Assembly (NCBI GenBank): GCA_947589605.1
Contig: CANQBR010000003.1
Span: 1-64,000, forward strand
Origin: an uncultured Phascolarctobacterium sp.
GTDB lineage: Bacteria > Bacillota > Negativicutes > Acidaminococcales > Acidaminococcaceae
Direction of reading: 5' to 3'
DNA length: 64,000 nt
In this document: piece by piece, positions 19,319 through 27,786 of the stretch
Numbering within the stretch: the stretch's first letter is position 1
How the letters are laid out: each line of letters begins with the position of its first letter
Made by a program: the position numbers and the translations under genes
Notes under the pieces: model-generated
Databases searched by the model: none
The model's input: only the letters and a program-made list of their open reading frames with translations
Told to the model about the DNA's origin: nothing

Positions 19319-19462
19319 AAACGAAGAGGCGGGAAAATCGCTTACCGAGGACTGAGACCTGCGTCGAAAATTTTTTGTCGAAAATTTTTACTTTTGTTTT
19401 TGCGAACGACGCTAGGGAAAAGAACCCATCGCAGCTGCTCTTTATTTAAAAGGTGAGCTCAT

Positions 19463-20125
19463 ATGAATGAAGAAGAAAAACACACAGCTCTGCAAAAAAC
19501 GGAAGAGGAACTGCGCCGCTGCGAGGCCTGCCCTCTGCGTCGCGATTGTTTGGCTCCCGTAGGAGGCTTCGGCGCCGCCGACACGCCTCTCGTCTTAGTG
19601 GGCGAAGGCCCCGGCGGTGTGGAGGACGATTACGGCTGTCCCCTCATCGGTCCTTCCGGCCAATTATTGGACAAAGCGCTGTGGGCGGTGGGCATCACCC
19701 GCGACAGAGTTTACACCACCAACGTGATCAAGTGCCGCCCTCTCAACAACCGCACCCCCGATATAGCAGAAGCGGCTTTTTGCGGCGCCCGTTTTTTGGA
19801 AAAAGAACTGGCCGCGATACGGCCGAAGATCATCGTGGCCTTGGGCAGCGTAGCCCTTCACTATTTCGGCGGCAGCGATCTGCGCATCCGCCGAGACCGA
19901 GGGCAGTGGTTCCTCACCGCCGGCGGCTATCCTTGCATCGCCACCTATCACCCGGCCTATTTGCTGCGGCTGACGGGAAAAGAACTTGTGCAAGCGAAGT
20001 GGGATGTTTTTCACGATCTGCAGGCGGCCCTGGCCAAGGCAAAAGAAGCGGAGCCTGCTTACATTTTCAAAAGCGAAGCAAAAATAAATTTGTTCGATCT
20101 TTGCAAAAAGCGGGAGCGGATCTAG
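19463..20125 (+). CDS. Family 4 uracil-DNA glycosylase
   Basis: DNA repair enzyme that removes uracil arising from cytosine deamination. The product has 220 residues. Cysteines in CEACPLRRDC (20-29), with two more further on in KCRP and before ARFL, match the four iron-sulphur ligands of family 4 enzymes. Motif A is GEGPGGVED (about 48-56) and the C-terminal motif is HPAYLLR (about 169-175). TNVIKCRPLNNRTP lies between them. An iron-sulphur UDG suits an anaerobe. AAAGGTGAG precedes the ATG at 19463. The C-terminal 35 residues are charged and variable. Confidence 0.93.
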   Translation: MNEEEKHTALQKTEEELRRCEACPLRRDCLAPVGGFGAADTPLVLVGEGPGGVEDDYGCPLIGPSGQLLDKALWAVGITRDRVYTTNVIKCRPLNNRTPDIAEAAFCGARFLEKELAAIRPKIIVALGSVALHYFGGSDLRIRRDRGQWFLTAGGYPCIATYHPAYLLRLTGKELVQAKWDVFHDLQAALAKAKEAEPAYIFKSEAKINLFDLCKKRERI

Positions 20126-20141
20126 TTCACAAAAATTTTTC

Positions 20142-20175
20142 TTGACTTGCACCGAAGCTCACAGCCTATATTATA
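20142..20175 (+). promoter_or_regulatory. Promoter of the membrane phosphoesterase gene
   Basis: TTGCAC (20147-20152) with TATTAT (20169-20174) at 16 bases; an overlapping TTGACT (20142-20147) is a poorer fit. Confidence 0.55.
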
Positions 20176-20218
20176 TGTAAGTTTTATGAACACGATCGGT
20201 TTGAAGGAGCGTCAGCAC

Positions 20219-21322
20219 ATGCGGGTGGTTTATTTTATTTTGCCTGTGACTTTGATCTTGGGCACCGTCGGCTATCTCTATCTGCGGCTGGCGCTGCCTT
20301 TTTCTTTTACTAAGGGCCCCCTCTTCGCCCTGCTCTTTTTCCTGCTGGCCGCTAACAATGTGGGCGCCCGCCTGTTGCCCGCCGCCTGCCCCGCTTTTTT
20401 GATGAAAGTGAGCGGCCTGCTCAGCGGCCTCTGGATCGCCCTCATGTTTTATTTCCTGTGGGCGGCGATCCTGCAGCTTTTTCTTTTCATCGTCGCAAAA
20501 TCGACCGGCGCTCCCTTGCCTTTGGGGAAGATCGCCGCTGCCGTTTCTGTCTTCTGCGTCTGCTTCGTGCTGTGGGGCTGCTATCGGGCCTTCAGCCCGG
20601 TGCTGAGGCAGGAAGAGATCGTCACCGCTAAATTGTCCGAAGGCGAAAATTATCGCATCGTGCTACTCAGCGATCTGCACTTGGGACAGATCAACGGCCG
20701 CTCCTACAGCGAAGAGCTAACGGCGAAAGTGAACGCTCTGCAGCCGGACCTCATCCTCATCGCCGGCGACATTTTAGATGAGATGCAGCTTTATGTGGAA
20801 AAAGAAGGAGGCCTCGCTCCTTTGGCCGAGCTCAAAGCGCCTAAAGGCGTGTACATGGCCTACGGCAATCACGATTACATCGATCGGCCGACTCTGTGGC
20901 AAAAAAAGTTGGAGACCGTAGGCATACGCGTGTTGCGGGACAGTTCTGCCATCATCGACGGCAGACTGAAGCTCACCGGTTTAGAAGATTACAGTTTTTA
21001 CCGGGGCACGGAGCCCATGAAGGCGCTGAGCGCAGACAACGACAAATATTACAGCATCGTGCTCGATCATCAGCCCCGCCGTTTCGCTCCCGCCGCTGCT
21101 TTGGGCTACGACCTTTATCTGGCCGGGCACACTCACACCGGCCAGCTCTTTCCCAATCGGCAAGTCACCAAAAGACTTTATTGGCTGGACTACGGCCGAG
21201 CCCAATGGGAAAAGATGACCGCCATCACCAGCAACGGCTACGGCTTCTGGGGCCCGCCGGTGCGGACGGAAGTTGCTCCCGAATATGTGCTCATCACTTT
21301 GCGAGGCAAAGATCGATCTTGA
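20219..21322 (+). CDS. Membrane-anchored metallophosphoesterase (YkuE-like)
   Basis: A 367-residue protein with four N-terminal membrane helices (about residues 5-130) followed by a calcineurin-like phosphoesterase domain. Metal-binding motifs appear in order: SDLHLG, AGDILD, YGNHDY and AGHTHTGQ. Relatives such as YkuE act on lipid-linked or surface substrates; the substrate here is unknown. AAGGAG lies 9 bases before the ATG at 20219; two in-frame upstream ATGs have no ribosome site, and the first lies inside the promoter. It is a single-gene unit with a terminator. Confidence 0.9.
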   Translation: MRVVYFILPVTLILGTVGYLYLRLALPFSFTKGPLFALLFFLLAANNVGARLLPAACPAFLMKVSGLLSGLWIALMFYFLWAAILQLFLFIVAKSTGAPLPLGKIAAAVSVFCVCFVLWGCYRAFSPVLRQEEIVTAKLSEGENYRIVLLSDLHLGQINGRSYSEELTAKVNALQPDLILIAGDILDEMQLYVEKEGGLAPLAELKAPKGVYMAYGNHDYIDRPTLWQKKLETVGIRVLRDSSAIIDGRLKLTGLEDYSFYRGTEPMKALSADNDKYYSIVLDHQPRRFAPAAALGYDLYLAGHTHTGQLFPNRQVTKRLYWLDYGRAQWEKMTAITSNGYGFWGPPVRTEVAPEYVLITLRGKDRS

Positions 21323-21338
21323 TCTTTCGCGAGATGAC

Positions 21339-21373
21339 AAAAGAGCCTTGCCCCTTGCGGGCAGGGCTCTTTT
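21339..21373 (+). terminator. Terminator after the phosphoesterase gene, overlapping the next promoter
   Basis: AAGAGCC-TGCCC pairs with GGGCA-GGCTCTT across the loop CTTGC, then TTTT. The -35 of the next promoter (21355-21360) lies in its loop and right arm. Confidence 0.85.
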
Positions 21374-21383
21374 CGTGTACAAT
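21355..21383 (+). promoter_or_regulatory. Promoter of the 132-residue unknown gene
   Basis: TTGCGG (21355-21360), 17 base spacer, TACAAT (21378-21383). The element sits inside the upstream terminator. Confidence 0.7.
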
Positions 21384-21455
21384 GAGGTTGAAAAAGTTTG
21401 CGTCTTTCGAGAACGAGACAAAAAATTTTTTCAAGAGAATGCGGGAGGTCAGGCC

Positions 21456-21854
21456 ATGGTGAAGCTGTCCTTTCCCCGGCCCTTGAGGCAGGGACGCACG
21501 GCGTCCCCTTTGGAGCCGGATGAATACGGAGTGCTGGATGTCGGTTACGTCACCGGCGCTTTTTGCGACGGCCGCCCCTATCGCTTGGAGTGCTGGCGCA
21601 TGGAAGAGCTGCTGATGGCCACGGTCCTTTTTTCTTCTCTTTATTTGGAAACTTATCAGCGGGCGGATCTGCGGCTGCTTTTGGAAGCTGAATGCCTCAT
21701 CGATTTCGGCAAAGGCGAAGAACGGCCTCGCCTGCAGGCGGCCCTCACTCGCGACGAAGCGGGCGAGCCCATGTGGGCGGTGAACGTGCAGCTGGCGGCG
21801 GGAAAGAAAGAATACGCCAAAGTGCTGCCGCCTTTGCGGCGCTACATCATTTAA
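21456..21854 (+). CDS. Hypothetical protein, 132 residues
   Basis: A soluble protein that I do not recognise. It starts MVKLSFPRPLRQG and contains a predicted strand-rich N-terminal half (YGVLDVGYVTGAF) and a leucine-rich helix (EELLMATVLFSSLYLE, about 50-65). There is no signal peptide or clear membrane segment. GGGAGG lies 8 bases before the ATG. It sits in front of the yccF gene, 31 bases apart, and shares its promoter, so the two may work together. Codon use matches the neighbours, which argues for a real gene. Confidence 0.75.
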   Translation: MVKLSFPRPLRQGRTASPLEPDEYGVLDVGYVTGAFCDGRPYRLECWRMEELLMATVLFSSLYLETYQRADLRLLLEAECLIDFGKGEERPRLQAALTRDEAGEPMWAVNVQLAAGKKEYAKVLPPLRRYII

Positions 21855-21885
21855 AAAAGAGCTTTCATGAAGGGAGAGAGGGAAA

Positions 21886-22269
21886 ATGAGTTTGCTGGGC
21901 AACATCCTCTGGTTCGTTTTCGGCGGCGCCTTAGCTGGGCTGTGCTGGTTTTTCGTGGGCCTCTTGTGGTGCATCACCATCATCGGCGTCCCCATAGGGA
22001 TGCAGTGTTTCAAACTGGGACGGATGAGCTTCTTCCCCTTCGGCAGCGAAGTGCTGCCGGGCGGCGGCGCCGGTTCTCTCTTCCTTAATATTTTATGGCT
22101 GCTCTTCGGCGGCTTGGAACTGGCGGCGGCTCACGGCGTCTTCGGTCTCATGCTCTGCGTCACCATCATCGGCATCCCCTTCGGCATGCAACATTTCAAA
22201 CTGGCTCTTTTGGCCCTCTTGCCCTTCGGTGCCCGCATCATCGACGCAGACGAATTGAACATGCATTGA
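21886..22269 (+). CDS. yccF: YccF-family inner membrane protein
   Basis: A 127-residue membrane protein made of two similar halves. Each half has a hydrophobic N-L-W segment and then a signature: CITIIGVPIGMQCFKLG (about 29-45) and CVTIIGIPFGMQHFKLA (about 88-104). This internal duplication is the YccF domain pattern. The molecular role is unknown. GGGAGAG precedes the ATG. The gene ends about 40 bases before the yicC promoter. Confidence 0.93.
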   Translation: MSLLGNILWFVFGGALAGLCWFFVGLLWCITIIGVPIGMQCFKLGRMSFFPFGSEVLPGGGAGSLFLNILWLLFGGLELAAAHGVFGLMLCVTIIGIPFGMQHFKLALLALLPFGARIIDADELNMH

Positions 22270-22308
22270 GCAGTCGGCCTTGCGCTTTCTTTCGTTTTCT
22301 TTTTATGC

Positions 22309-22314
22309 TATAAT
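22309..22314 (+). promoter_or_regulatory. Promoter of the yicC-remA-gmk-rpoZ-coaBC-recQ operon
   Basis: Extended -10 TGCTATAAT with TATAAT at 22309-22314. The -35 (TTTCTT, 17 bases upstream) is weak, as is common with extended -10 promoters. Confidence 0.7.
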
Positions 22315-22388
22315 TGATTTTCGAAAAAGAAGCGTCGCCGTTTTGTGCGGCCGTCTTTCCTTAAAATATTTTTTGATGCAGGTGCGTT

Positions 22389-23291
22389 ATGGTAAAAAGC
22401 ATGACCGGCTTCGGCCGAGGAGCTTACGAAGATCAAAGCTTCAGCTGTACCGTGGAGATGAAGACGGTGAACCATCGCTACAACGAGGTGGCCATCCGTC
22501 TGCCTCGCTTTCTCAATCCGCTTGAAGACCGATTGCGCAAACAGATCCTCGCCACCGTGAGCCGGGGCCGCATCGATGTGTTCATCTCCGCCGCCGTGAC
22601 CGGCGGCGCCGCCGGCAGCCGTTTGAAAGTAGACGAAGAACTGGCGCTGGCCTATCACGAGGCGCTGGGGAAGATCGCAAAAACTCTGGGCGCGGCGGAT
22701 AACGCTCTCGGTCTCGGCGCAGAGATCCTGCACATCGCCCGTTGCCCGGAAGTGATCGTCCCTCAGGACGTGAGCCCCGATCTGGAAGAATTGTGGCCCA
22801 AATTACAGCAGGCAGCGGCTCAGGCCTTAGAACAATTGGCAACCATGCGGAGCGTGGAAGGCGAGAATATCGCCGCCGATATGGCGGCCAGAGCCGACTT
22901 GATCGCCGCCAAACTGGCACAGGTAGAAGTGCGAGCCCCTCAGATCGTCAGCGAATATCAGACGAAATTGCAAGAAAGACTGAACGCCCTCTTGGCCGGC
23001 GCCAAAGTTCAGGTAGAACCGGAGCGGCTGCTGCAGGAAGCGGCCGTCTTCGCCGACCGCACCAACATCACCGAAGAGATCGTGCGGCTGAAGAGCCACC
23101 TGCTCCAGTTCAAAGCTATTTTGCAACAGGAAGTGCCTGTAGGCCGCAAGCTGGACTTTTTGGTGCAGGAATTCAATCGAGAAGCCAACACCATCGGGTC
23201 TAAGGCCAACGACTATCAACTGGCCCAACTGGTGGTAGAGATAAAAGCCGAGATCGAAAAGATCAGAGAGCAGCTCCAAAATCTGGAATAG
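22389..23291 (+). CDS. yicC: YicC/YloC family endoribonuclease
   Basis: A 300-residue cytoplasmic protein of the YicC family, recently shown in other bacteria to be an endoribonuclease. The N-terminal signature [11 protein letters not shown] and [12 protein letters not shown] (about 23-34) and the C-terminal [20 protein letters not shown] (about 257-276) are diagnostic. The middle is a long helical region. It heads an operon in the standard Bacillota order yicC-remA-gmk-rpoZ-coaBC. The ATG lies 75 bases after the -10. Confidence 0.96.
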   Translation: MVKSMTGFGRGAYEDQSFSCTVEMKTVNHRYNEVAIRLPRFLNPLEDRLRKQILATVSRGRIDVFISAAVTGGAAGSRLKVDEELALAYHEALGKIAKTLGAADNALGLGAEILHIARCPEVIVPQDVSPDLEELWPKLQQAAAQALEQLATMRSVEGENIAADMAARADLIAAKLAQVEVRAPQIVSEYQTKLQERLNALLAGAKVQVEPERLLQEAAVFADRTNITEEIVRLKSHLLQFKAILQQEVPVGRKLDFLVQEFNREANTIGSKANDYQLAQLVVEIKAEIEKIREQLQNLE

Positions 23292-23307
23292 ACCGCAGGA
23301 GGGTGCC

Positions 23308-23574
23308 ATGGACATCAAGCTCATCAACATCGGCTTCGGCAACATCGTAGCCGCCAACCGCATCATCGCCATCATCAGCCCCGAATCGGCTCCCGTCAAA
23401 CGCATCATCCAAGAAGCGCGGGACAAAGGCCTTTTGATCGATGCCACTTACGGCCGCCGCACTCGGGCGGTCATCGTCACCGACAGCGATCATGTCATCC
23501 TCAGCTCCGTGCAGCCGGAGACGGTGGCCAATCGTCTGAGCAGCAGCGAAGAGAGCGGGGAGGATGAAGAATAA
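23308..23574 (+). CDS. remA: RemA-like DUF370 regulator
   Basis: A small DNA-binding protein, 88 residues. In Bacillus RemA activates extracellular-matrix and osmoprotection genes. The family core is clear: [18 protein letters not shown] (about 5-22), [11 protein letters not shown], and [22 protein letters not shown] (about 45-66). The acidic serine-rich tail is variable. GGAGGGTGCC precedes the ATG. Its last base is the first base of the gmk start (TAATG). In non-sporing or matrix-free bacteria its regulon is unknown. Confidence 0.95.
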   Translation: MDIKLINIGFGNIVAANRIIAIISPESAPVKRIIQEARDKGLLIDATYGRRTRAVIVTDSDHVILSSVQPETVANRLSSSEESGEDEE

Positions 23575-24197
23575 TGGCGGCGGCTCCTCACGGCCTGCTG
23601 TTGGTGGTATCGGGCCCCAGCGGCGCAGGCAAGGGCACTATCTGCGGTCTGTTGCGGCAGCAGCTGCCTGATCTGGGCTACTCTGTTTCCGTCACCACCA
23701 GAGCTCCCCGAGCAGGTGAAACAGACGGGATCAATTATTTTTTCAAAAGCGCGGCCGAAGTTCAAAGCATGATCGCCGACGACGAGTTGTTGGAATATGC
23801 CGAGGTGTACGGCAATTACTACGGCACTCCCCGCCGTTATGTAGAAGAACAATTGGAAGCAGGCAAAGATGTGCTTTTGGAGATAGACATCCAAGGGGCG
23901 CTGCAGGTGAAGGAACATTATCCGGAAGGAGTATTCGTCTTCATCGTGCCCCCCAGTTTGGACGAATTGTCCAAACGCATCTATAAGCGGGGCACCGACA
24001 GCTTGGATGTGATCGCCCGCCGGCTGGCGGAAGCGGAGACGGAGTTGGGCTATGCCCGTAAATACGATTACATTATCGTCAACGATGTGGCGGCCAAGGC
24101 TGCGGCTAAAGTGCTGACCATCATGGAGGCGGAACGCTACAAAGTTTCCCGCACCTATTTCATCGTCGACGAGATTTGTCAGCAAAAAGAAAAATAG
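23574..24197 (+). CDS. gmk: Guanylate kinase
   Basis: Phosphorylates GMP to GDP using ATP. The 207-residue product has the P-loop GPSGAGKGT at 14-22, the GMP-binding segment TTRAPRAGETDGINY (about 41-55) and EYAEVYGNYYGTP (about 73-85), then LLEIDIQGA. The length is typical. It is translationally coupled to remA. Placement before rpoZ is conserved and links guanine nucleotide supply with transcription. Confidence 0.98.
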   Translation: MAAAPHGLLLVVSGPSGAGKGTICGLLRQQLPDLGYSVSVTTRAPRAGETDGINYFFKSAAEVQSMIADDELLEYAEVYGNYYGTPRRYVEEQLEAGKDVLLEIDIQGALQVKEHYPEGVFVFIVPPSLDELSKRIYKRGTDSLDVIARRLAEAETELGYARKYDYIIVNDVAAKAAAKVLTIMEAERYKVSRTYFIVDEICQQKEK

Positions 24198-24209
24198 GAG
24201 GCCGAGATC

Positions 24210-24401
24210 ATGTCTATGGTAGATCCATCCATCGATAAGCTGGCGGAAATGGTAGACAGCAAGTACACTTTGGTCATCATGGCCGCAAAAAGGGCCAGAG
24301 AATTGACCAAGCCCGGGGTCAACCTGAAGGAGAGGGAAGTGAGCACCGCCTTAAAGGAGATAGCCCGGGGCGAGATCACCTACGAAAAGGACAGAGGCTG
24401 A
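24210..24401 (+). CDS. rpoZ: RNA polymerase omega subunit
   Basis: A 63-residue subunit that helps fold the beta' chain. The sequence PSIDKLAEMVDSKYTLVIMAAKRAREL (about 6-32) with the conserved A-A-K-R-A-R-E-L, then V-S-T-A-L-K-E-I, is the standard omega pattern. AGGAGGCC stands before the ATG. It follows gmk by 12 bases and precedes coaBC. Confidence 0.97.
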   Translation: MSMVDPSIDKLAEMVDSKYTLVIMAAKRARELTKPGVNLKEREVSTALKEIARGEITYEKDRG

Positions 24402-24422
24402 ACTGTGTCCGGAGGCAGAGAG

Positions 24423-25631
24423 ATGTTGCAAGGCAAAAAAATCGTGTTGGGAGTGACCGGAGGCATCGCCGTCTACAAAGCGGTTGACCTGGCGAGCAGA
24501 CTGCGCAAGGCCGGCTGTGAAGTGAAAGTCATCATGACCGCCCATGCTCAGGAGTTCGTCGCCCCTCTCACTTTTAAAGAGATCAGCGGCAACAAAGTGG
24601 CCGTCTCCATGTGGGACGCCAACGCAGAATACAACGTGGAGCATATCGCTCTGGCCAACTGGGCCGATCTGTTTCTCATCGCTCCCGCCACCGCCAACAT
24701 TTTGGCCAAACTGAGCTATGGGATAGCGGACGATCTTTTGAGCACTGCTCTGCTTGCCACCACCGCTCCCGTTTTGGTGTGCCCGGCGATGAACAGCAAT
24801 ATGTATCTCGCTCCTGCCACGCAGGAAAATTTAAAGCGGCTGAAAGAGCGGGGCGTTTTAGTATTGCCTCCCGCTGTGGGGCAGCTGGCCTGCGGCACCT
24901 CGGGGCCGGGACGGCTGCCGGAACCGCCCCAGATCGTGGCGGCGGCAGAGGCTTTCTTCGCCAAAAAAGACGGCGACCTGCGTGCCTTAAAAATTTTGGT
25001 GACTGCCGGCGGCACCAGAGAGCCTATCGATCCGGTGCGCTTCGTGGGCAACAGGTCCAGCGGCAAAATGGGCTATGCCATCGCTCAGGTGGCGGCGCAA
25101 CGAGGCGCAGACGTGCTGTTGATCACCGGGCCCTGCGCCCTCCCCGTTCCCGCCAACGTTCAGGTGCAGCGGGTAGAGACTACCCAGGAGATGCTGACCG
25201 CCTGTCTGTCCGCCTATCCGAAAACGGACGTGGTGATCAAAGCGGCGGCAGTAGCCGATTTCAAACCGCGAGAAGTTGCGCCTCAAAAGATCAAAAAGAA
25301 GGGCGACGAAGGCCTCACCGTAGTGATGGACAAAAACCCCGACATCCTCGCAGAGTTGGGCCGGCGCAAAGAGGGACAGATCTTGATCGGCTTTGCCGCC
25401 GAGACTCAGGATCTTTTGGCCAACGCCCGCGAAAAATTGACGAAGAAAAATTTGGATTTGATCGTAGCCAACGATGTCACTGCGGCCGGAGCCGGCTTCA
25501 ACAGCGATACCAACATCGTAAAATTCCTCTACCCCGACGGCAGGGTGGAAAGTTTGGAGAAAATGGCCAAGCAGGAGGTGGCCCGGCGTCTTTTGGACGC
25601 AGCTTTGATTCTGAAACAAAATAAATGTTAG
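24423..25631 (+). CDS. coaBC: Bifunctional phosphopantothenoylcysteine decarboxylase / ligase
   Basis: Two steps of coenzyme A synthesis. The 402-residue fusion has an N-terminal flavin decarboxylase domain with GGIAVYKA (13-20), the active-site His74 in NVEHIALANWAD, PAMNSNMY and the cysteine loop ACGTSGPGRLPEP. The C-terminal ligase domain starts near 185, with TAGGTREPIDPVRF, AAAVADFKP and the K-rich loop KIKKKGDEG. I start at the ATG at 24423 because GGAGG precedes it by 7 bases; a GTG at 24405 is less likely. The end overlaps the next gene's start. Confidence 0.96.
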   Translation: MLQGKKIVLGVTGGIAVYKAVDLASRLRKAGCEVKVIMTAHAQEFVAPLTFKEISGNKVAVSMWDANAEYNVEHIALANWADLFLIAPATANILAKLSYGIADDLLSTALLATTAPVLVCPAMNSNMYLAPATQENLKRLKERGVLVLPPAVGQLACGTSGPGRLPEPPQIVAAAEAFFAKKDGDLRALKILVTAGGTREPIDPVRFVGNRSSGKMGYAIAQVAAQRGADVLLITGPCALPVPANVQVQRVETTQEMLTACLSAYPKTDVVIKAAAVADFKPREVAPQKIKKKGDEGLTVVMDKNPDILAELGRRKEGQILIGFAAETQDLLANAREKLTKKNLDLIVANDVTAAGAGFNSDTNIVKFLYPDGRVESLEKMAKQEVARRLLDAALILKQNKC

Positions 25632-26863
25632 GGCGGCCGGAAGATGAACTCCGCCGCGCATTAAAAAAATATTTCGGTCACGACCGCTTCAGACCGGGTC
25701 AGGAGGAAATAGCCGCCGGCATCTTGAGGGGCACGCCTATCTTGGCGGTGCTGCCCACAGGTGCCGGCAAAAGCGTTTGTTTTCAACTGCCCGGTCTTTT
25801 GTTGCCTCATTTGACTTTGGTGATCTCGCCCCTCTTGTCGTTGATGAAAGATCAGGCGGAGCATTTGGCAGAGCGAGGCATAGGGGCGGCTTTTTTGGGC
25901 AGCCACCTCAGCCGGTGGGAGCAGGGCCGCACATTGGCCCGAGTCCGTGAGGGGGAGATAAAATTTCTTTATGTGTCGCCGGAACGGCTGGAACAAAAAG
26001 ATTTCATCGCTTTTGCCAAAGACGTGCCTCTTTCTTTAGCGGCAGTGGACGAAGCCCATTGCATCAGTCAGTGGGGCCCCTCCTTCCGCCCGTCTTATTA
26101 TCGCATACCGCTTTTTTTGGAGCAGCTGCCCGTGCAGCCCCGGCTCTGTGCCTTCACCGCTTCCGCCACGCCCCGGGTGCGGCGGGACATCATCCGCCGT
26201 TTGGGGATGAAGGAAGCAAAAATTTTGGTGGGAGGTTTCGATCGGCCCAATCTTTTTTTGGAAGTAAAAGAGACCGAGGCCAAGCCCCGGGCGCTGTTGA
26301 ATTTTTTACGGGCTCATCGGGGCGAGTGCGGCATCATTTACTGCGCCACCCGCCTTTTGACGGAGGAAGTGTGCAGTTTCGTGAAGCGGCAGGGCTTCAA
26401 CGCTCTGCGTTATCACGGCGGCCTCACCCCCGAGGAGCGGCGGCTCAATCAAGAGCGCTTCATCGCCGAGCCCTCTCTCTTGATGGTGGCCACCAACGCT
26501 TTCGGCATGGGCATCGACAAGAGCGATGTTCGCTTCGTTTTGCACTACAATATGCCGGCCGACTTAGAAGCCTATTATCAGGAAGCGGGAAGGGCGGGAC
26601 GAGACGGCCTGCCGGCCCGTTGCCTGCTGCTCTTCAACGAAGAAGACGTAAGGATCAACAGCTATCTTGCGGCGAAAAACAATGCCGCTCCTCGATTGCG
26701 GGCCCAGAGCGAAGAACTTTTGGCAAAAATGTTGGGCTACTGCCGCAGCAAGACTTGCCTGCGCCACTGGCTTTTGGCTTATTTTGGAGAAGAGAGCCCG
26801 TCCCGCTGCGGCAATTGCGGCAATTGCCGCAGGCCCTCGCTGTGGGAAAATTTTTTCGGCTGA
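25625..26863 (+). CDS. recQ: RecQ-family ATP-dependent DNA helicase (short form)
   Basis: 3'-5' DNA helicase, 412 residues, with two RecA-like domains and a zinc-binding region but no C-terminal winged-helix/HRDC tail. Walker A is LPTGAGKS (43-50), followed by SPLLSLMKDQ, DEAHCISQWG and TASATP. Domain 2 has MGIDKSDVRFVLHYNMP and YYQEAGRAGRDG. Four cysteines (CRSKTCLRHW..., then CGNCGNC) bind zinc. The ATG overlaps the coaBC stop, so they are coupled. In many Bacillota the gene after coaBC is priA, the restart helicase; here a RecQ-type enzyme takes that position. Confidence 0.93.
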   Translation: MLGRPEDELRRALKKYFGHDRFRPGQEEIAAGILRGTPILAVLPTGAGKSVCFQLPGLLLPHLTLVISPLLSLMKDQAEHLAERGIGAAFLGSHLSRWEQGRTLARVREGEIKFLYVSPERLEQKDFIAFAKDVPLSLAAVDEAHCISQWGPSFRPSYYRIPLFLEQLPVQPRLCAFTASATPRVRRDIIRRLGMKEAKILVGGFDRPNLFLEVKETEAKPRALLNFLRAHRGECGIIYCATRLLTEEVCSFVKRQGFNALRYHGGLTPEERRLNQERFIAEPSLLMVATNAFGMGIDKSDVRFVLHYNMPADLEAYYQEAGRAGRDGLPARCLLLFNEEDVRINSYLAAKNNAAPRLRAQSEELLAKMLGYCRSKTCLRHWLLAYFGEESPSRCGNCGNCRRPSLWENFFG

Positions 26864-26886
26864 GCGTCGAGCCGCAAAAAGGCATG

Positions 26887-26918
26887 AGAAAAGGGACCGC
26901 TTTTGCGGTCCCTTGCCC
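26887..26918. terminator. Bidirectional terminator between recQ and rplS
   Basis: AAGGGACCGC (26891-26900) pairs with GCGGTCCCTT (26905-26914). The T-run (TTTTCTC) is on the minus strand, 28 bases after the rplS stop, so it mainly ends rplS; the recQ operon converges on it. Confidence 0.85.
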
Positions 26919-26941
26919 GATACGAAAAAGAGAAGTCTTTC

Positions 26942-27283
26942 TCAGCGCCGCTCTTTGATGCGGGCAGCCTTGCCGGTCAAATTGCGCAGATAATACAATT
27001 TTGCCCGACGCACGATGCCCCTGCGGGCCACGACGATCTTGTCCAGACGGGGGCTGTGGAGGGGGAACACCCGCTCAACGCCTACACCGTAGGAGACACG
27101 GCGCACGGTGAAGTTCTCTCTTACGCCGCTGCCGCTGCGGGCGATGCACACGCCTTCAAAAACCTGGATGCGTTCTCTGGTGCCCTCGACTACTTTTACA
27201 TGCACCTTCAAGGTGTCGCCGGGGCGGAAGTCGGGAATGTCGTTGCGAAGCTGTTCACTCTCTAAAACTTGGATGATGTTCAT
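26942..27283 (-). CDS. rplS: 50S ribosomal protein L19
   Basis: Structural protein of the large subunit at the 30S-50S interface. The 113-residue product has the family landmarks [17 protein letters not shown] (about 15-31), [12 protein letters not shown] and [12 protein letters not shown] (about 91-102). AGGAGG lies before the ATG. It is monocistronic here, whereas in many Bacillota it follows trmD. A long GC-rich leader separates it from a consensus promoter. Confidence 0.98.
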   Translation of the reverse strand: MNIIQVLESEQLRNDIPDFRPGDTLKVHVKVVEGTRERIQVFEGVCIARSGSGVRENFTVRRVSYGVGVERVFPLHSPRLDKIVVARRGIVRRAKLYYLRNLTGKAARIKERR

Positions 27284-27473
27284 TCTTTCCTCCTGTTGTC
27301 ATAGACGTTCGTGTCTTCTCCCCGAGCCCGAGCCGCTGCGCTGCAGCCGCCGCCCCCGGCGTTTTTCGTCAAGGCCGGCCAGAGGGGGCCGAGCCCTTCG
27401 CAAAAACTGCCGTGCCGTGAAGGCAGGGACGTTGGGCACGGGGACGATCAAAACAGAGGACCGCCCGTATTAC
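27284..27473 (-). promoter_or_regulatory. Long GC-rich rplS leader
   Basis: About 190 untranslated bases lie between the predicted start point and rplS. Local inverted repeats (CCGTG/CACGG; GC-rich stems around 27330-27370) suggest folding. Autoregulatory leaders exist for L19 in some Bacillota; I cannot confirm that family here. Confidence 0.4.
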
Positions 27474-27479
27474 CGTCAC

Positions 27480-27508
27480 ATTATACCAAAAGCCGCCGCC
27501 CTTGGCAA
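27480..27508 (-). promoter_or_regulatory. rplS promoter
   Basis: Minus-strand TTGCCA (27503-27508), 17 base spacer, TATAAT (27480-27485). Confidence 0.9.
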
Positions 27509-27528
27509 GGGTCTGCGAAAAAATTTTC

Positions 27529-27669
27529 TCTTCCTTCGCAGGCTTGTTATTTGTCAAAGTAAACGCAAAGTGCGGCTTCGGTCTTTTTCATTTACTCTGA
27601 CGAAAGGGGTATTTGCGTTTGCTCTGACGAAGATGTATTTACATTGATAATTGATCTTCCTTCGCAGGC
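27529..27669. repeat. Dispersed repeat element, copy 2, with 15 bp direct flanks
   Basis: TTGTCAAAGTAAACGCAAA (27551-27569) is inverted against TTTGCGTTTGCTCTGACGAA (27612-27631), with an extra partial copy at 27589-27604 and a tail GATAATTGATC. The 15-mer TCTTCCTTCGCAGGC flanks it at 27529-27543 and 27655-27669. The element matches 10509-10602. Nothing else is seen between 27509 and 27786. Confidence 0.7.
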
Positions 27670-27786
27670 ATCGAGTTTTCAAAAAAAGCAAAGAAAATTT
27701 TTCGAAGCCTTCACGCTCCCTATCTCGCTCTTGAGGCCCTCGGGCCGCAGTTTTTTTATTTTGAGACGAACACGAGACGTTCGGCC

